From NCBI GenBank assembly GCA_003439945.1, contig QVRM01006419.1, positions 1 to 64,000 of the forward strand: DNA of 64,000 nt, read 5' to 3'. Below are positions 10,610-21,674 of the stretch, piece after piece. Origin of the DNA: Dermanyssus gallinae. Taxonomy: Eukaryota; Arthropoda; Arachnida; Mesostigmata; Dermanyssidae. The notes beneath the pieces were generated by a model. It saw nothing but the letters and a program-made list of their open reading frames with translations. It was not told the DNA's origin and did no database searches. Positions within the stretch are counted from its first letter, which is position 1. Every line of letters begins with the position of its first letter. A program made the translations under genes and the position numbers.

Positions 10610-12214
10610 GATAATAGACCCACGGTCACTGGTGCCACAAAGACTGTTTGGGAAACCTGGTTTCTTTTTTTTGAGGGGTTTAGGGCTTAAATGCATTTAC
10701 GTACGACTGAGAAAGTGCATACAGAGATTGGCTGTCCCCATAACATGCTCACACTCAGACAGTGTGGGACTCAGTTACCAAACAGCAAGTCTTGGCGCTT
10801 GGCAATACTCGAGCCATAGGCTTAAGGCAATAGCCACTAAAGCCCTACATATATGCACGACAGTGCCTACATATGTATCCCTCTTAAGATGACCCTCCGG
10901 CCTGCCTGCGGGATCCTTGACATAGAAGAGTAACTACGCACAGGCGGCGGGGAAGTTTCGGAAGCTTTAAATCAATATGTCCTGCTTGTCGAATCGCGTG
11001 GTGCAAGCGACTCTCTTACGCTTTCCACCAGTCTTCTTTTTTCGGCATTTTCCCTCGCCTTTATAATACGTTGAATAGGCTTTGCAGCCGCGTCCCAAAT
11101 GTTGACCGACGTGAGCATGTGTGCGACGAGCTCTCTCAGAAAGAAATATCTCAACAAGTCCAAAATATATGTCGCGCGGCGGATTCTAAGCCGGCATGGG
11201 ACGAAGCATGGTCTAGAAATAGCTCATATCTAGCACGCTGTCAAATTAAATGTTCCACAGGTTTGGTTCTGCAGGTTCTGCCACGGAGTCCTGCTGTCGT
11301 AACTCTCACGAGGCTATCAGACGCCGAAGGTAAACTGCTACTCCACCGCATTTAGCAGTATTCCCCGTTTTGCGCCGTTAAACGCATTCCTTACGTCCAG
11401 CTACATCAGACGGCAAATATAGAGACTCTCGGGCTTTTCTGCCTCTTCTTCTCGGTCTTAGCGAGTACCTTGCTGATTTCCGAGTGCGTTGACATCCCTG
11501 TACACCTACATGCGTATATATAGTATGTGCACACATGCTATATATACATACGTAACAGCTTTATATATATATATATATGAGAAAGAAGACTGTACGGTAA
11601 TTTAACGCAGATACTGACTTTGACTAATAAAGCGACGTTTATTTGAGCGTGTCCCAGCAAGCCCATGACAAGCTGTAACACGATTACAGAAATTACACAC
11701 CTGGCCGTTTGCCTCAACTTGGCTTGACCAGCTTTGCCAAGCTGGGGCAAGCTTGAAAATGAAACCACTGTTTTGATACAAACTAATCAACTAACGTTCA
11801 CATAATCGGTTGCCTCATATGATCGTATATACTTGGGCCTTTTTGTACGCGCTTTTTTTTTTATTATCAACGCACTTTATTTAAAAAAACTGGATAGTTA
11901 CGCTGCTCTACAGCAGATTGTGTGACTATTGCTTCAGTGTTGCAACCACATTGGCGGTTTGTAGCTTACTTGACGAAAAACTCGCCACAACGCTGGTTGT
12001 CTGAAACTAGCTTATTGAATATCCGGTTATAGTTTGCATCGAGCATATCTAGTGTGTGTGTGTGCTCACAAACCACATCTCTGTGTGCCACTGTGCCACG
12101 CCGCATCGATTGACTCGTCCGCCAATGGCTAAAAGTCACGTAGAGCTTCAAAGGCGAAAGAGGGGCGGCAGGAACGGCAGAGGGCCAGTTCGGCGTTTAA
12201 GAAACCACACACGC

Positions 12215-12245
<31 letters not shown>

Positions 12246-13430
12246 TGCTCAAACAAACAGTGTATCTCTCTATTTCTCTCCCTATATATATATATATATA
12301 GTGAGAGAGATACAAATAGTCTGTTTCCTTGGCAATAACATAGACCAAACAATGCTTACTGACTATTACTGGTTTCTACTAAAGGATACGTTAGGCCGTG
12401 TAACAGATAGCGAACGCGACGCATTTGCACAGAGTGTTCAAAACCCAGTTGGCCAGACCTAAGGCGGCTTGTAGATTTCGTCAGAATGAGCATTTTTTAA
12501 AATGGAGTGGGGGAGGGGTTGGGACGTAAATGTCTTATTTAGGAGTGACAGTAGTAGAATAACTAAGTTCTGTATGTCCATGTAGCTGACCGGCAAAAAA
12601 TGCTCGTGTGTCTGAAGCACATCTATTCTTAGCTGTCTAGTGAAAAGCACACCGTCAGAATAGAGAAGTTCGCAAACGTATTCGAGGTCCTGTGGCGTGT
12701 TATATTAGGACTTTCACGATCAATACCTGGAAAATGTGCCAATATGCTCAATTCTGCCATCCTGTTTACTAATTTGTAGCAATATGTGCCAATGTAGCAA
12801 ACTGGTGTAAATCGGGCCTGATGTCTCTCCACCTTTACCTCCACCGCCCCATGCGTTAGCGTGCTCTGGGTATCTAAGCAACCACTGTCATCTCGGTCGT
12901 CACGGTGCCGCCTCATCGTCGTCGCCGCGTAGTATCTTCATTATTTTTCCATTCGTGTATTTTTCGTCATCGAATCGGCATCAACGACATCATTATCATT
13001 ATTTGATCGTTGAGTCCGTTGACATGACAATTCCTACCCTGACTCCTAACTATTAACAGTAACAGCAGCGGTGGCTGTGGTAAGCGTGCAGGCCGGCAAG
13101 TAGCGCAGAAATGTCACCTACTACCGCCACGCCGATATGGTGTTTTGTCATGAAACGCTACTAAGTGACTATTGGCGGAGATAGACACTACACATTGTTA
13201 CTTAGCAGTAGGACGGCGGCGGCGGCGGGCCCTTAAGCTTACTGCACTTGTAGGCTTGAGTCGGCGTCGCTCGGTTTGTGGCCGACGCATTACCGCCTGC
13301 CAGTCCGCCCGTGAACCCGCTTGCATCAACATCAGCGGCAGAAGCTGCAGCAGCATCAACAGCGAAAACAACAGCGGTAGCAGAGAAAAACCGCTGCAAC
13401 AGAAGCGGTGACAGAAATAGCAACAGCTAT
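10610..13430. other. No gene seen; short TA tracts and unique-looking DNA
   Basis: Contains (TA)n at about 11562-11578, 12217-12238 and 12284-12300, and little else. A pair of overlapping frames at 10972-11355 gives lysine/glutamate-rich peptides on one strand. I cannot tie them to a family. The end of the interval becomes CAG/CAA rich before the long (CAA)n. Confidence 0.45.
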
Positions 13431-13431
13431 G

Positions 13432-13578
<147 letters not shown>

Positions 13579-14104
13579 GGAGTACTTCAAGCAAGCAAGA
13601 TGTTTGACCTTATAGAGACAGAGGGGAAAAACGTATTGCATTATAGTAAGAATAAACGTAGTCGAAATGTTATCGAAATGCGTCGAGGTAAGCAGGTAAC
13701 AACGGTAAGACGTGAGATGGACGTGATCATCTACTGTTTGGGACCACCGGCTAGAAAACAGGAATAGACACGCCCGTGGTGGCTAGAATGCTGAAGTCAT
13801 GCTGTCGTCGACAGTTACGTAACGACGCCATTCGAGTTTGGTTTGTGAATAATCGATTGAGGGCGTAGCTCTCGTTGCACTCGATGACTCAAGCTGCGCA
13901 GATGAACAGCAAATGGGCATCACAGGTTTCTCACACATGCCCTTGTGATATCTCTATGTAGGCTCTCTGTATGTATGCCTCTGTGAAAATATCAGCAGTA
14001 GTGTTAATACTAGCAATAATTCCTTCCATGACACGATGCATGTCATTGTGTGTATCTATATATATATATATATATATTTTTTTTTTAGTGCGTTTTTTAT
14101 AGTA

Positions 14105-14255
14105 GTCATTTGACGAAGTGCCACTGGTTCGATTTCTGGTGTTGATCAAAATTTCTTTAAGCGATGCTCATCGCGAGTAATTTTATCCAAAACATTACCG
14201 CTGAGAGTCAACGGCCATGCTCCCACAAATCCATTTTTAGAGAAACCCTAGATAT
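14105..14255 (+). mobile_element. SINE-C copy with tRNA-like B box
   Basis: Reads CTGGTTCGATTTCTGG (B-box-like), then AAGCGATGCTCATCG, CCGCTGAGAGTCAACGG and CCATGCTCCCACA. The reverse complement of this unit reappears at 34919-35003, with strings such as GAGCATCGCTCAAAGAAAT and GACTCTCAGCGGTA in the same order. A second, direct-strand partial copy lies at 35029-35085. The B box suggests tRNA ancestry. It lies just upstream of the (TA)n that carries the mariner. Confidence 0.7.
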
Positions 14256-14300
14256 CTTAACATTTCTATGTTTTTCTTTAAAAATGTTTTTAATCATATT

Positions 14301-14303
<3 letters not shown>

Positions 14304-14342
<39 letters not shown>
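14304..14342. repeat. (TA)n tract left of mariner
   Basis: A TA run of about 39 bp directly abutting the left terminal inverted repeat of the mariner element. Together with the run at 15629-15671 it marks the TA target of insertion. Confidence 0.95.
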
Positions 14343-14344
<2 letters not shown>

Positions 14345-15628
14345 CAGTTCAACAAGTTCTTAAAATGAAAACCAAGAATTTTCCAAATCTTGTTTTTAAT
14401 TTTTTCTTATTCGATATACTCCCCGAGAAGCTCAATACACTTTTCCCACCGAGATTTCAGAGTATTTGTACCTCTTGAGTAGAATTCCGCGTCTTTAGAC
14501 TGAAAATAGGCATTGACAGCAGCCTTAACCTCTTCATTGCTGGAAAAACGCTTTCCACCGAGACTATTCTTCAAATGTCCGAAGAGGAAATAATCAGAGG
14601 GGGCCAGGTCTGGAGAATAGGAAGGTTGTTCAATAAGTTCGAACCTCAGTTGGGCCAATTTTGCCGATGCTTGCCGCGACTTGTGTGCAGGAGCATTGTC
14701 CTGGTGAAACAGGACAACCTTCTTCTGCAAAGCGGGCCGTTTCACGATGAGTTCTTGCTTCAGGCAGTCCAACAGTCTTGCATAATATTCTCCCGTGATC
14801 GTTTTACCGCTCTCAAGGTAGTCGACTAGAATTATTCCACGTTGGTCCCAAAAAACCGTAGCCATCATCTTTCCGGCCGATGCCGTTGTCCGCACCCTCT
14901 TCGGAGGTCCTTCACCAGGTGCACACCATTGACGAGATGCTTCTTGGGTCTCGGGAGTGTAGTGATGGACCCAGCTTTCATCGACGGTCACGAATCTGCG
15001 CCAAAAATCCGACGGATTTTTCGACATCTTGGCTAAATTTCGCTGTGAAGCGGAAACACGCGCGTCTCTTTGGCCTTGGTTGAGCAAATGCGGCACCCAT
15101 TTTGCTCTGAGCTTTTTCATCTTCAAGTTCTCGTGCAGGATGAAATGCACACTACCCAAACTGATACCCAAGGCCTCCGCTATCTCCCTAATGTTCACTC
15201 GCTTATCTGCGGCAACGATTTTCCGCACTTTTTCCACGTTTTGCTCATCAGTTGCCGTTTTTGGGCGTCCTGAACGTAGTTCATCCTCGGTGCTCCTGCG
15301 ACCTCTTTTTAACTCATTAATCCAGTTGGAAACAGTGGCAAAACATGGCGCAGAGTCACCGTACATCTCGTTTAATTCAGTTTCCTTTGGGTGATATTCC
15401 AACCTTTAAAATAAAAATGCTTGGTAACCACTCGAAATTAGTTTTTCTCCATTTTTCAAAATCACGCCGATACGTTGCACGGGAAAAGCGATCAAACAAA
15501 ATCGCAACGGCCAATCACCATAATATTTTGACTGCTAGCAGTCGAAAAGTTGCCGTTTCCAATAGCGGTGAAAGCGCGCCAAAATTCGAATTCTGAAAAG
15601 CTCATTTTAAGAACTTGTTGAACTACCA
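14343..15628 (-). mobile_element. Mariner transposon with both terminal inverted repeats
   Basis: An element of about 1286 bp, the usual mariner size. The left end GGCAGTTCAACAAGTTC and the reverse complement of the right end GGTAGTTCAACAAGTTC match over about 26 bp with one mismatch. Both ends are in (TA)n tracts, consistent with TA target duplication. The precise right boundary is uncertain by 1 bp because of the flanking TA run. The transposase gene runs on the minus strand and fills most of the element. The N-terminal codons are broken (see the CDS entry), so this copy probably cannot make a full transposase. Confidence 0.97.
14407..15452 (-). pseudogene. Mariner transposase, DD34D, broken only at the N-terminus
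   Basis: Cut-and-paste transposase of the IS630/Tc1/mariner superfamily. It binds the terminal repeats and moves the element into TA sites in the nucleus. An uninterrupted frame of 331 codons (15402-14407) holds the helix-turn-helix region (REIAEALGISLGSVHFILHE, codons 72-91), the linker motif WVPHLL (102-107), the first catalytic Asp in VTVDESW (141), the second in HQDNAPAH (235) and the third in YSPDLAPSDYFLF (270). Exactly 34 residues lie between the last two, so the triad is DD34D. That frame begins with a TTG, not ATG. The natural start is an ATG at 15450-15452 reading M-E-K-N followed by a TAA stop (15438-15440). The family-typical residues FRVV and KHF continue in that frame, then a frameshift near 15380-15395 moves into the long frame. 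So one stop and one frameshift inactivate an otherwise well preserved gene. The subfamily resembles irritans-type mariners; I did not place it further. Confidence 0.95.
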
Positions 15629-15637
15629 TATATATAT

Positions 15638-15671
<34 letters not shown>
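15629..15671. repeat. (TA)n tract between mariner and FB-A copy 3
   Basis: A TA run with a single interruption (AAATATA). It serves as the right boundary of the mariner and the left boundary of the next foldback element. Confidence 0.95.
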
Positions 15672-15672
<1 letters not shown>

Positions 15673-16505
15673 AACGGGCTCCCAGGAAGATTTCAAAAGG
15701 AATAGTAGAGCTCGTTAAAGTAAATATTCTTCCAGTGAGACATGGTCTCTGAGAAGTCTTGTTTCGAAGTAAGAGTGATATTAGTAAATCCGTGACACTA
15801 GTGTTGTTGTCCGACATAGGAGCACAAAATGCGCAATTGCAAGACAACCAGATCTCCTGTACAGAAACTGAGCACATCGTCGTGTTCGGGACGTGGGAAC
15901 TGTTTTTTTTCTGGAAAACAAAAAACGCCGGCCAGATGATGCAACATTATCGTTTAGAAGAGAAATCGCAAAAAAATCAATTATTTTATTAGCTTTCACA
16001 CCCAATACCTCAAAATCACAGCCCTACGAGCATGCGATCACTTAATGTAAGATAGTAAATATTTTTATACGCTTTTAAAGGTATCGCGAGTGATCTTATT
16101 TATCTGATGGAGTACGTCATTTATGTATGCACTCAAGCTCGACATGCCCGCGTAGAAATCTCAGTTGCTCCGCAATCACGGCTCACATTGCCTCAGATTT
16201 GATACCAAAATTATCTTCATGAAATTCGCATTTGCCTGAATGTGAAAGTGCTGCGAATTGTTTTAAAGATATTATTACATATATTTAGTTACTATTAAAA
16301 CCTATAAGGATATGCTACAATTAGAGAATAAATGTAAATTATATTTTTATATTTCGTAATTAAATTCTGCCAAAAAAATGGTTAATTGAATATTTTCGAG
16401 GTATTGGGCGTGAGAGCTAATAAAAGAGCTTATTTTCGAAACCATGTTCTATTGGAAAAAGAATCACCCTGTCGCGTTTTAAAAAAAATTTTTGAGAGAC
16501 CCTGT
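15672..16505. mobile_element. Foldback DNA element FB-A, copy 3
   Basis: Shares with copy 1 the ordered strings CGTTAAAGTAAAT, CATGGTCTCTGAGAAGTCTTG, GTGACACTAG and CGACATAGGAGCA, a mid-region TGCATGC-type motif, and the inverted counterpart ending near GTTCTATTGGAAAAAG (16448-16465). Its right end reads TGAGAGACCCTG followed by (TA)n, so on the opposite strand the terminus is CAGGGTCTCTCA. The left terminus CGGGCTCCCAGGAAG is a divergent version. An AT-rich stretch near 16265-16385 lacks a counterpart in copy 1 and may be a further insertion. There is no coding capacity. Confidence 0.75.
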
Positions 16506-16877
16506 ATATATATATATATTAATCATACACTGTTTACTCGTTAATATTATAATTTGTACCACACAGCTGTGGGGCATTCATGCATCGCGTAAATCGTTAC
16601 AACCCGGAATGACTAAATACTCGATATATTTTACCTGCTTCTGAATAATTGTCTCACACTTAGAATAAATACTTTGTATGTAGGATGTAATACATAGTTG
16701 CAACGCCTAAGAGGAAAGAGATTGACTAAGGGAGTTGTTGACTTTTACTCTAAAAGAACGATAATGTAGAAAAAAAAATCAAGTGAATACGGAATGTTTA
16801 AATTATTCTAAATACACAATTGTTGGAAGGCTATTCCACGGCAAAACTGAAATGCCTAAAAAGTTTTAAACGCATTT

Positions 16878-17035
16878 AACTAGATTTTGTTAACCTGCTA
16901 GAAAACTATAATTAAGGATGCGTACTCCTCGACTGAACTCCGAGCGATAATACGAAGCGCAAGAACCTCTCGGAGTTCACGATGATAAGAAACTGATCCT
17001 TAATTTAATTTTTTTCTACAAAATTAGTTTTATTT
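16878..17035. repeat. Imperfect foldback, about 150 bp (MITE-like)
   Basis: Nested inverted repeats share one centre. ATTAAGGAT near 16912 pairs with ATCCTTAAT near 16995, GAACTCCGAG near 16944 pairs with CTCGGAGTTC near 16969, and outer strings AACTAGATTTTGT and ACAAAATTAGTTT also pair. The whole could fold into a long stem. No second copy was noticed in the window. Confidence 0.6.
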
Positions 17036-17236
17036 ATTTTTTCAGTAAGAACTGTCTCAATTTCTCACTAGTACACATATATATATCACGCTTTGCACTC
17101 CCGCGTGGTTTTAAACGCTTTGATCGAGTACAACTAAACATCTAAAAATCTGTCGAATTTTTGGAAGTCGGTAAGTGTCCTAAAGTTTTCTTTCTAGTTC
17201 TTTGTACATGATTATATATAAATCCCTTACCGACAG

Positions 17237-17239
<3 letters not shown>

Positions 17240-17284
<45 letters not shown>
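17240..17284. repeat. (TA)n microsatellite, about 22 units
   Basis: An uninterrupted TA run with no recognisable element at either edge. Confidence 0.95.
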
Positions 17285-17286
<2 letters not shown>

Positions 17287-17299
17287 AATACTCTGTCAG

Positions 17300-17812
17300 A
17301 AAAGCTAAATAATGGAATTTTAAATCCAATGGTTTGGTAAATTTTCTGTACTGGTGAATAATGACATCTCGTGACAGGCTGGAAGGTAGCGACAATCACG
17401 AAACGACTAGTGTACTAGCCGTGACCAAAACAATAGGGACAGCCATGATCATAATAGTCGCATTATTTTTAGTCATTCGCTGAGGTAAGTCAGAATATGC
17501 TTGCACGACATTTACGTATGTTTGGCGCATCAGCAGACTGTAGACGCTGAGTAATTAGTAGACGCAACGAGTCGCCCTGTTTAGCCCAGCTCTGCTCGTT
17601 TCGGACCCTGTCATTTTGTCTAATACTCCGCTGTAGCCAGCAGCTACATGTTGAAGCATCTGAAACAAAACACAAAGGGAAATTGCATGAGAAAGCAACT
17701 ACATCAACAGCCACAACAACAGTAATACCTACAAGAACAACAAGCACAACATCAACAGAAACAATAACAACAACAACAACAACAACAACAGCGATGTCAA
17801 TCACAAACGACG

Positions 17813-17845
<33 letters not shown>

Positions 17846-18329
17846 GCAAGCACAACAACAACAAGCACAACAACAACAACAACGATGTCGACCACAAACG
17901 ATGGCGAAGGCAAGATACGAGGCTTCGAGAGAAGAGTGATGGCATACTATAATTGGCAACTGTGCCCTGCTTGCACCGCTGTGCGCTAGGTTCGGACGTT
18001 TGGTAACGTTTGGCATGGCGAATTGGCTGTAGGTGCTTAGTCCCGAAACACATTGGTTCGGCTACGGGTACGGGAAATAGAGCGCCGAAGAGCGAGGGCG
18101 ACAGAGAGAAGCAGGTGAGAGAAGAGGTAACCGCGACAGTATTTCGTAGATGTACGAGCAAACGATAGGAAATCGTGGTTGCCAAAACGGCTGTCTGTAG
18201 CAAGCAAATCCGCCCGCCACCAGTCCAGCTCGGGGTGTTGGTTAGAGCTCTAATCCCAAGCCAAGATATATATTTCTTGTCTCCACTTCTGCCATTGCAA
18301 CATATCAGAGGATAACGGACATCGGTAAG

Positions 18330-18367
<38 letters not shown>

Positions 18368-19000
18368 TTATACTACGGCTAAATGGACGCCATTTACTTC
18401 TTCTCTGGTAGTAGGGATAGCAGAGCAGCGCGGCCGACCTCGTTTTCTTGTCAGCGGATGATACAGCGGGCGCGTAAAACACACAGGAGAAAGGCAGAGA
18501 TAAATGGGAAAAGCCGACTCACAGTAGGCTCTGGCAAACGCGAACGAAAGCAAACTAAATGAGACGCGCACAATTGGTAATACGCGTAACATGCTAATGA
18601 CCAACCAGTGTGGCAACCCGAAGCGCTACAAATTGATAGACGAGAAAGAATAGGCTAGGATAAAACAACGTCGGCCAGCTAGCTATGACTAGACAATGGA
18701 CATAGATTGTGGACGCTATCGAGTGGACAGCACCACTGGACAAATTGTGCATTCCTATAGGTATGCGTGCGCGATTCGGACACACTGATGGTAGCGGTGA
18801 TGGTGATGATTATCATCATCATCATCATCATTATAAGTTAAATTTGAAATGCATGATTTTCAATTTGGCCCTCTGCAGCCGGCGCCAAGTGTAGTCTAGT
18901 CCACATGTTTTGTTTTCAATTTTTTTTTTAATGGGGGTTGGATGGTAATGCACCATCTCTTTTTATTGAGACATCTGTGCTCCCCGTTTTGTTTTCGATA
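17300..19000. other. No gene seen; imperfect CAA repeats and (TA)n
   Basis: Imperfect (CAA)n/(ACA)n covers about 17700-17890 and (TA)n covers 18332-18363. A 330-codon minus-strand frame over 17490-18482 is built of translated microsatellite (leucine/valine/cysteine runs and YIYI) joined to non-repetitive sequence without any motif. I treat it as spurious. A short (ATC)n lies near 18805-18830. Confidence 0.5.
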
Positions 19001-19011
19001 ATGGTAGATTT

Positions 19012-19147
19012 TTTAGTCCACTCCGGCATTCACCTTGTTTAAATTGGAAACCATGATGACCAATTTAGGAGTGGCCGGTCTGGGTCTCGAACCCAGGCCT
19101 CCCGAATGCAAGACAAATGCTTTTGCCACTAAGCCATCTTGCTCGGT
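19012..19147 (-). mobile_element. tRNA-derived SINE-B, copy 1
   Basis: On the minus strand the head reads AGATGGCTTAGTGGC (A box), followed by GGGTTCGAGACCC (a full B box with flanking stem). This is the promoter of a tRNA-like gene. The body continues to GGAGTGGACTAAAAAA, a short A tail. A second copy at 21296-21437 matches along the whole length. It would be transcribed by RNA polymerase III and mobilised by a LINE. The fold is not a good enough cloverleaf to be a functional tRNA. Confidence 0.9.
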
Positions 19148-19149
19148 AA

Positions 19150-20450
19150 ATGTGTAGATAGATAGGGATATAAAAGAAAAAGTAAGGAAAAAGCGGCGGG
19201 CAGAATACTGTATCCTGAAATCCGTGGACGCAAATCGCACAGTCAACTGCATTCAGCTCGCGCACCTCTCTGGCAAGGACTTCTGCAGGATCATACTAGA
19301 AAGAAACGACGCCATCAGAAACAGAACGAGTGCCACAGCAGCAGAGCACCGGTACAATAGGTATGCGGCTAGAGTCGTTTAGCTAAAGGACACTTTTGTC
19401 TAATTATCGGCTATAGCCTTTCCCCGGCAGGATCGGTGCATGCGTCAAAGAGTGGCATTCTTTTGCATGCTGTTGTTGCTATTGTTGTTGTGGTTGTTCT
19501 TGATGATGTCTGGAATCGTGCCAGAAAAGCAAAGCCGACGACCATAATTCAAAGTCCGCTCGCGTCATAAAAACGAAAATAAATACATTGTGTTACATTT
19601 TCCGTGAGCAAACACAAATCAGCGGCGGCAACAATAACAACAACAACAACAATGAATATAACGAGTCTCAAACTACTCAAAGTGTTTCGACAGTTCGTAG
19701 TGAATAGCAGAAACACAACGACTGCACTTTTTGCCGCGTGCTTTGACAGATGTTCTAGAGTCTAGTAGGTAACGGCTTTACGGCTGTTTCGGCTTACAGC
19801 AGCGATAAAGGCGACGTCGGCAGCTGTTGTTAAAAAGAACGCGGTTCGCTTGCCTATTAAAAAAGGCGATTTTCAGCTAATGATGGCAATATATTTTCTC
19901 GTATTCAGTAGCAATTGCGCTTTACGAACGTGCAATTTAGTTCATCTTGAAGTTCGTATGCGTTTTCGCTTTATGGCACCTACTACTAGGGATGCCCGTT
20001 TCCCCTACAGTTAGCCAGCAACAACATCGGCCAGAAATTCAGCCTTTGGTCGATCTGTGCCGTCTTGTATGCGTCCGAGCCATTTTTTATTGAGAGAAGT
20101 TCGTTTCGTTACAAACTGCCAATGTCCCACCAAAGCCTCTATTGCGATAGACACGAATATGTTTAGACGTGTAATAAAGCTCGGAGTATGACTCTCCTGG
20201 CGCGACAGAACTACGACCTAATGCACAAAGCATACGGTCACCGTACATGAGACCGTCTCGTGTACTCCGGTTGAGCTGTTGCCATATGCCAATTATATGA
20301 AAGTTAGTTTATCAGGCCTTGCTTCACAGATTAACATTTCGGCCTCTCGGTTTGTGTGTGGATAATTGTGTGTAGTATTGCTAGTATTTAGTTCTTTAAA
20401 TTGTCATGAATGAACGTTTTCACTGTTATAGGCTACATTCATGTCAGCCC
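19150..20450. other. No gene seen
   Basis: Unique-looking sequence with a small (CAA)n near 19627-19652. No coding or mobile-element signature was recognised. Confidence 0.45.
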
Positions 20451-20457
20451 ATGGTGC

Positions 20458-20557
20458 CTACAATAGACGCTGCATTCCTTCCACAAACAGCCAATGACAT
20501 AATCTGCGTCTGCCGCCCGTAATATCCGGCATTTGTTCTGCAAAACGCGTCAAAGAA

Positions 20558-20607
<50 letters not shown>

Positions 20608-20940
20608 TAGGCGAAAATGGCCCAGAATGCCGCCCGCGGTACCGATACTTTTAGGACTCAGTGTCTCCAACGAAATTGGCACCATTTGGCAGCTCCTTGA
20701 CAGTTCGAGACACATTTGTTTGCTTTTCCGGATCTGAGTGTCTGCGACCCATCCACACTCGACAGAGCTGTGACGAAGGCATGGTAACGTCGTCGTGCGT
20801 GAGACAGTTACATTCCACGCAAGGCATTTTCTGTGTGACCATTGAAGTGTGGCAACCTCATTCGGTCGTAACTCATTGCTTCCACTCTCGGGCTCTTGCG
20901 CTCGAGTGTAGATGCATGCTCTTCTCACTACTCCATTAAG
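20458..20940 (-). pseudogene. RLE-LINE C-terminal fragment split by (TA)n
   Basis: The minus-strand frame reads LAWNVTVSRT, then LRHSSVECGWVADTQIRKSK and VPISLETLSPKS. This aligns with RDATV ... RHSSLEAGWVAE ... VPISMETMGPVSKGT of the open copy at 47782-50178. The extreme C-terminus also survives further on as DITGG and, frameshifted, CHWLFVEGMQRLL (compare DLTGN and LLSLAVCRGNAG). Between the two parts sits (TA)n at 20561-20605, so a microsatellite arose or was inserted inside the element. This copy belongs to the same lineage as the open copy. Confidence 0.78.
20561..20605. repeat. (TA)n inside a LINE fragment
   Basis: A TA run of about 45 bp that interrupts a conserved coding stretch of the RLE-LINE remnant. 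Confidence 0.95.
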
Positions 20941-21295
20941 CTCGGCATGTCTTGTGGGCCCGCCGAGCCGTTTTAGGCAGCTTAACGTGTATAAACCAGG
21001 TCAGGGTTGACCAGTTCACCGCACGACATTTCATCGTGAGAACGGTTTACATATGGGGGCGCTTATCCTAATAGACGACACTAAACGGAGGGACTTGGCA
21101 TCCAGCGTGGTTCCAGCTAAGCTGACAGGAGAGCAATATTTGAAGCTATTATTTGGAAATCATCTCTTGCCTTTTTCGTTGCCAAGCGTCGAGAAAATAT
21201 TTGACTTGCATGCTCTTTCAGAGGGCCAGTAGTCAAGTTTTTTTTAAGGATTTTTCGTAAGGCTATTGCCTGTGTACGGTTTTTTCATGTCATGG

Positions 21296-21437
21296 CTAAT
21301 TTTTAATCCACTTCGGCAATTACCTTGTTTAAATTGGAAACCATGCAAACCAATTTAAGAGTGGCCGGTCTGAGTCTCGAACCCAGTCCTCCCGAATGCA
21401 AGGCAGAGGCTTCGCCACTAAGCCATCTTGGTCGGTA
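21296..21437 (-). mobile_element. tRNA-derived SINE-B, copy 2
   Basis: Minus strand: AAGATGGCTTAGTGGCGAAG (A box region), GGGTTCGAGAC (B box), then the SINE-B body as far as GAAGTGGATTAAAAATT. It is about 90 per cent similar to the copy at 19012 by eye. It is followed on the right by a small tandem duplication of TAGCTCCTAATAG. Confidence 0.9.
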
Positions 21438-21633
21438 GCTCCTAATAGTTAGCTCCTAATAGTCGCGTCTGCCTGCCAATATAGTTGTTTTCTTCAATTC
21501 TATGTTTGCATAATGATTAACAAGCAAGTGAGATACTGCAGATTGATTAAAAAGTAAGTCATTTTGCCAGGAAGCTAAATTGATTCGAGCAATGCTGCAA
21601 ATCAAGCTACGGCGAGATCCGCAGCCCTTCTAA

Positions 21634-21672
21634 TATCAAGGCCCCCGAAGGCTACTGCTGGGGGCCTTGGTA
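21634..21672. repeat. GC-rich hairpin
   Basis: TATCAAGGCCCCC and GGGGGCCTTGGTA pair with one mismatch around a 13-nt loop. No context suggests a role; it is not treated as a terminator. Confidence 0.75.
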
Positions 21673-21674
21673 TT

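Noticed and set aside
10972..11355. Lysine-rich minus-strand frame and overlapping plus-strand frame
   Set aside because: No family motif, start context or splice site; could be old transposon coding sequence but I cannot support it.
17490..18482. 330-codon minus-strand open frame
   Set aside because: Built from (TA)n and (TTG)n translations joined to motif-free sequence; no start context or domain.
19012..19147. tRNA gene on the minus strand
   Set aside because: A and B boxes are present, but the anticodon arm does not pair properly and a second copy with the same non-tRNA body exists. It is a SINE.
21634..21672. GC-rich hairpin resembling a bacterial terminator
   Set aside because: Eukaryotic context with no upstream gene and no T run; listed only as a hairpin.
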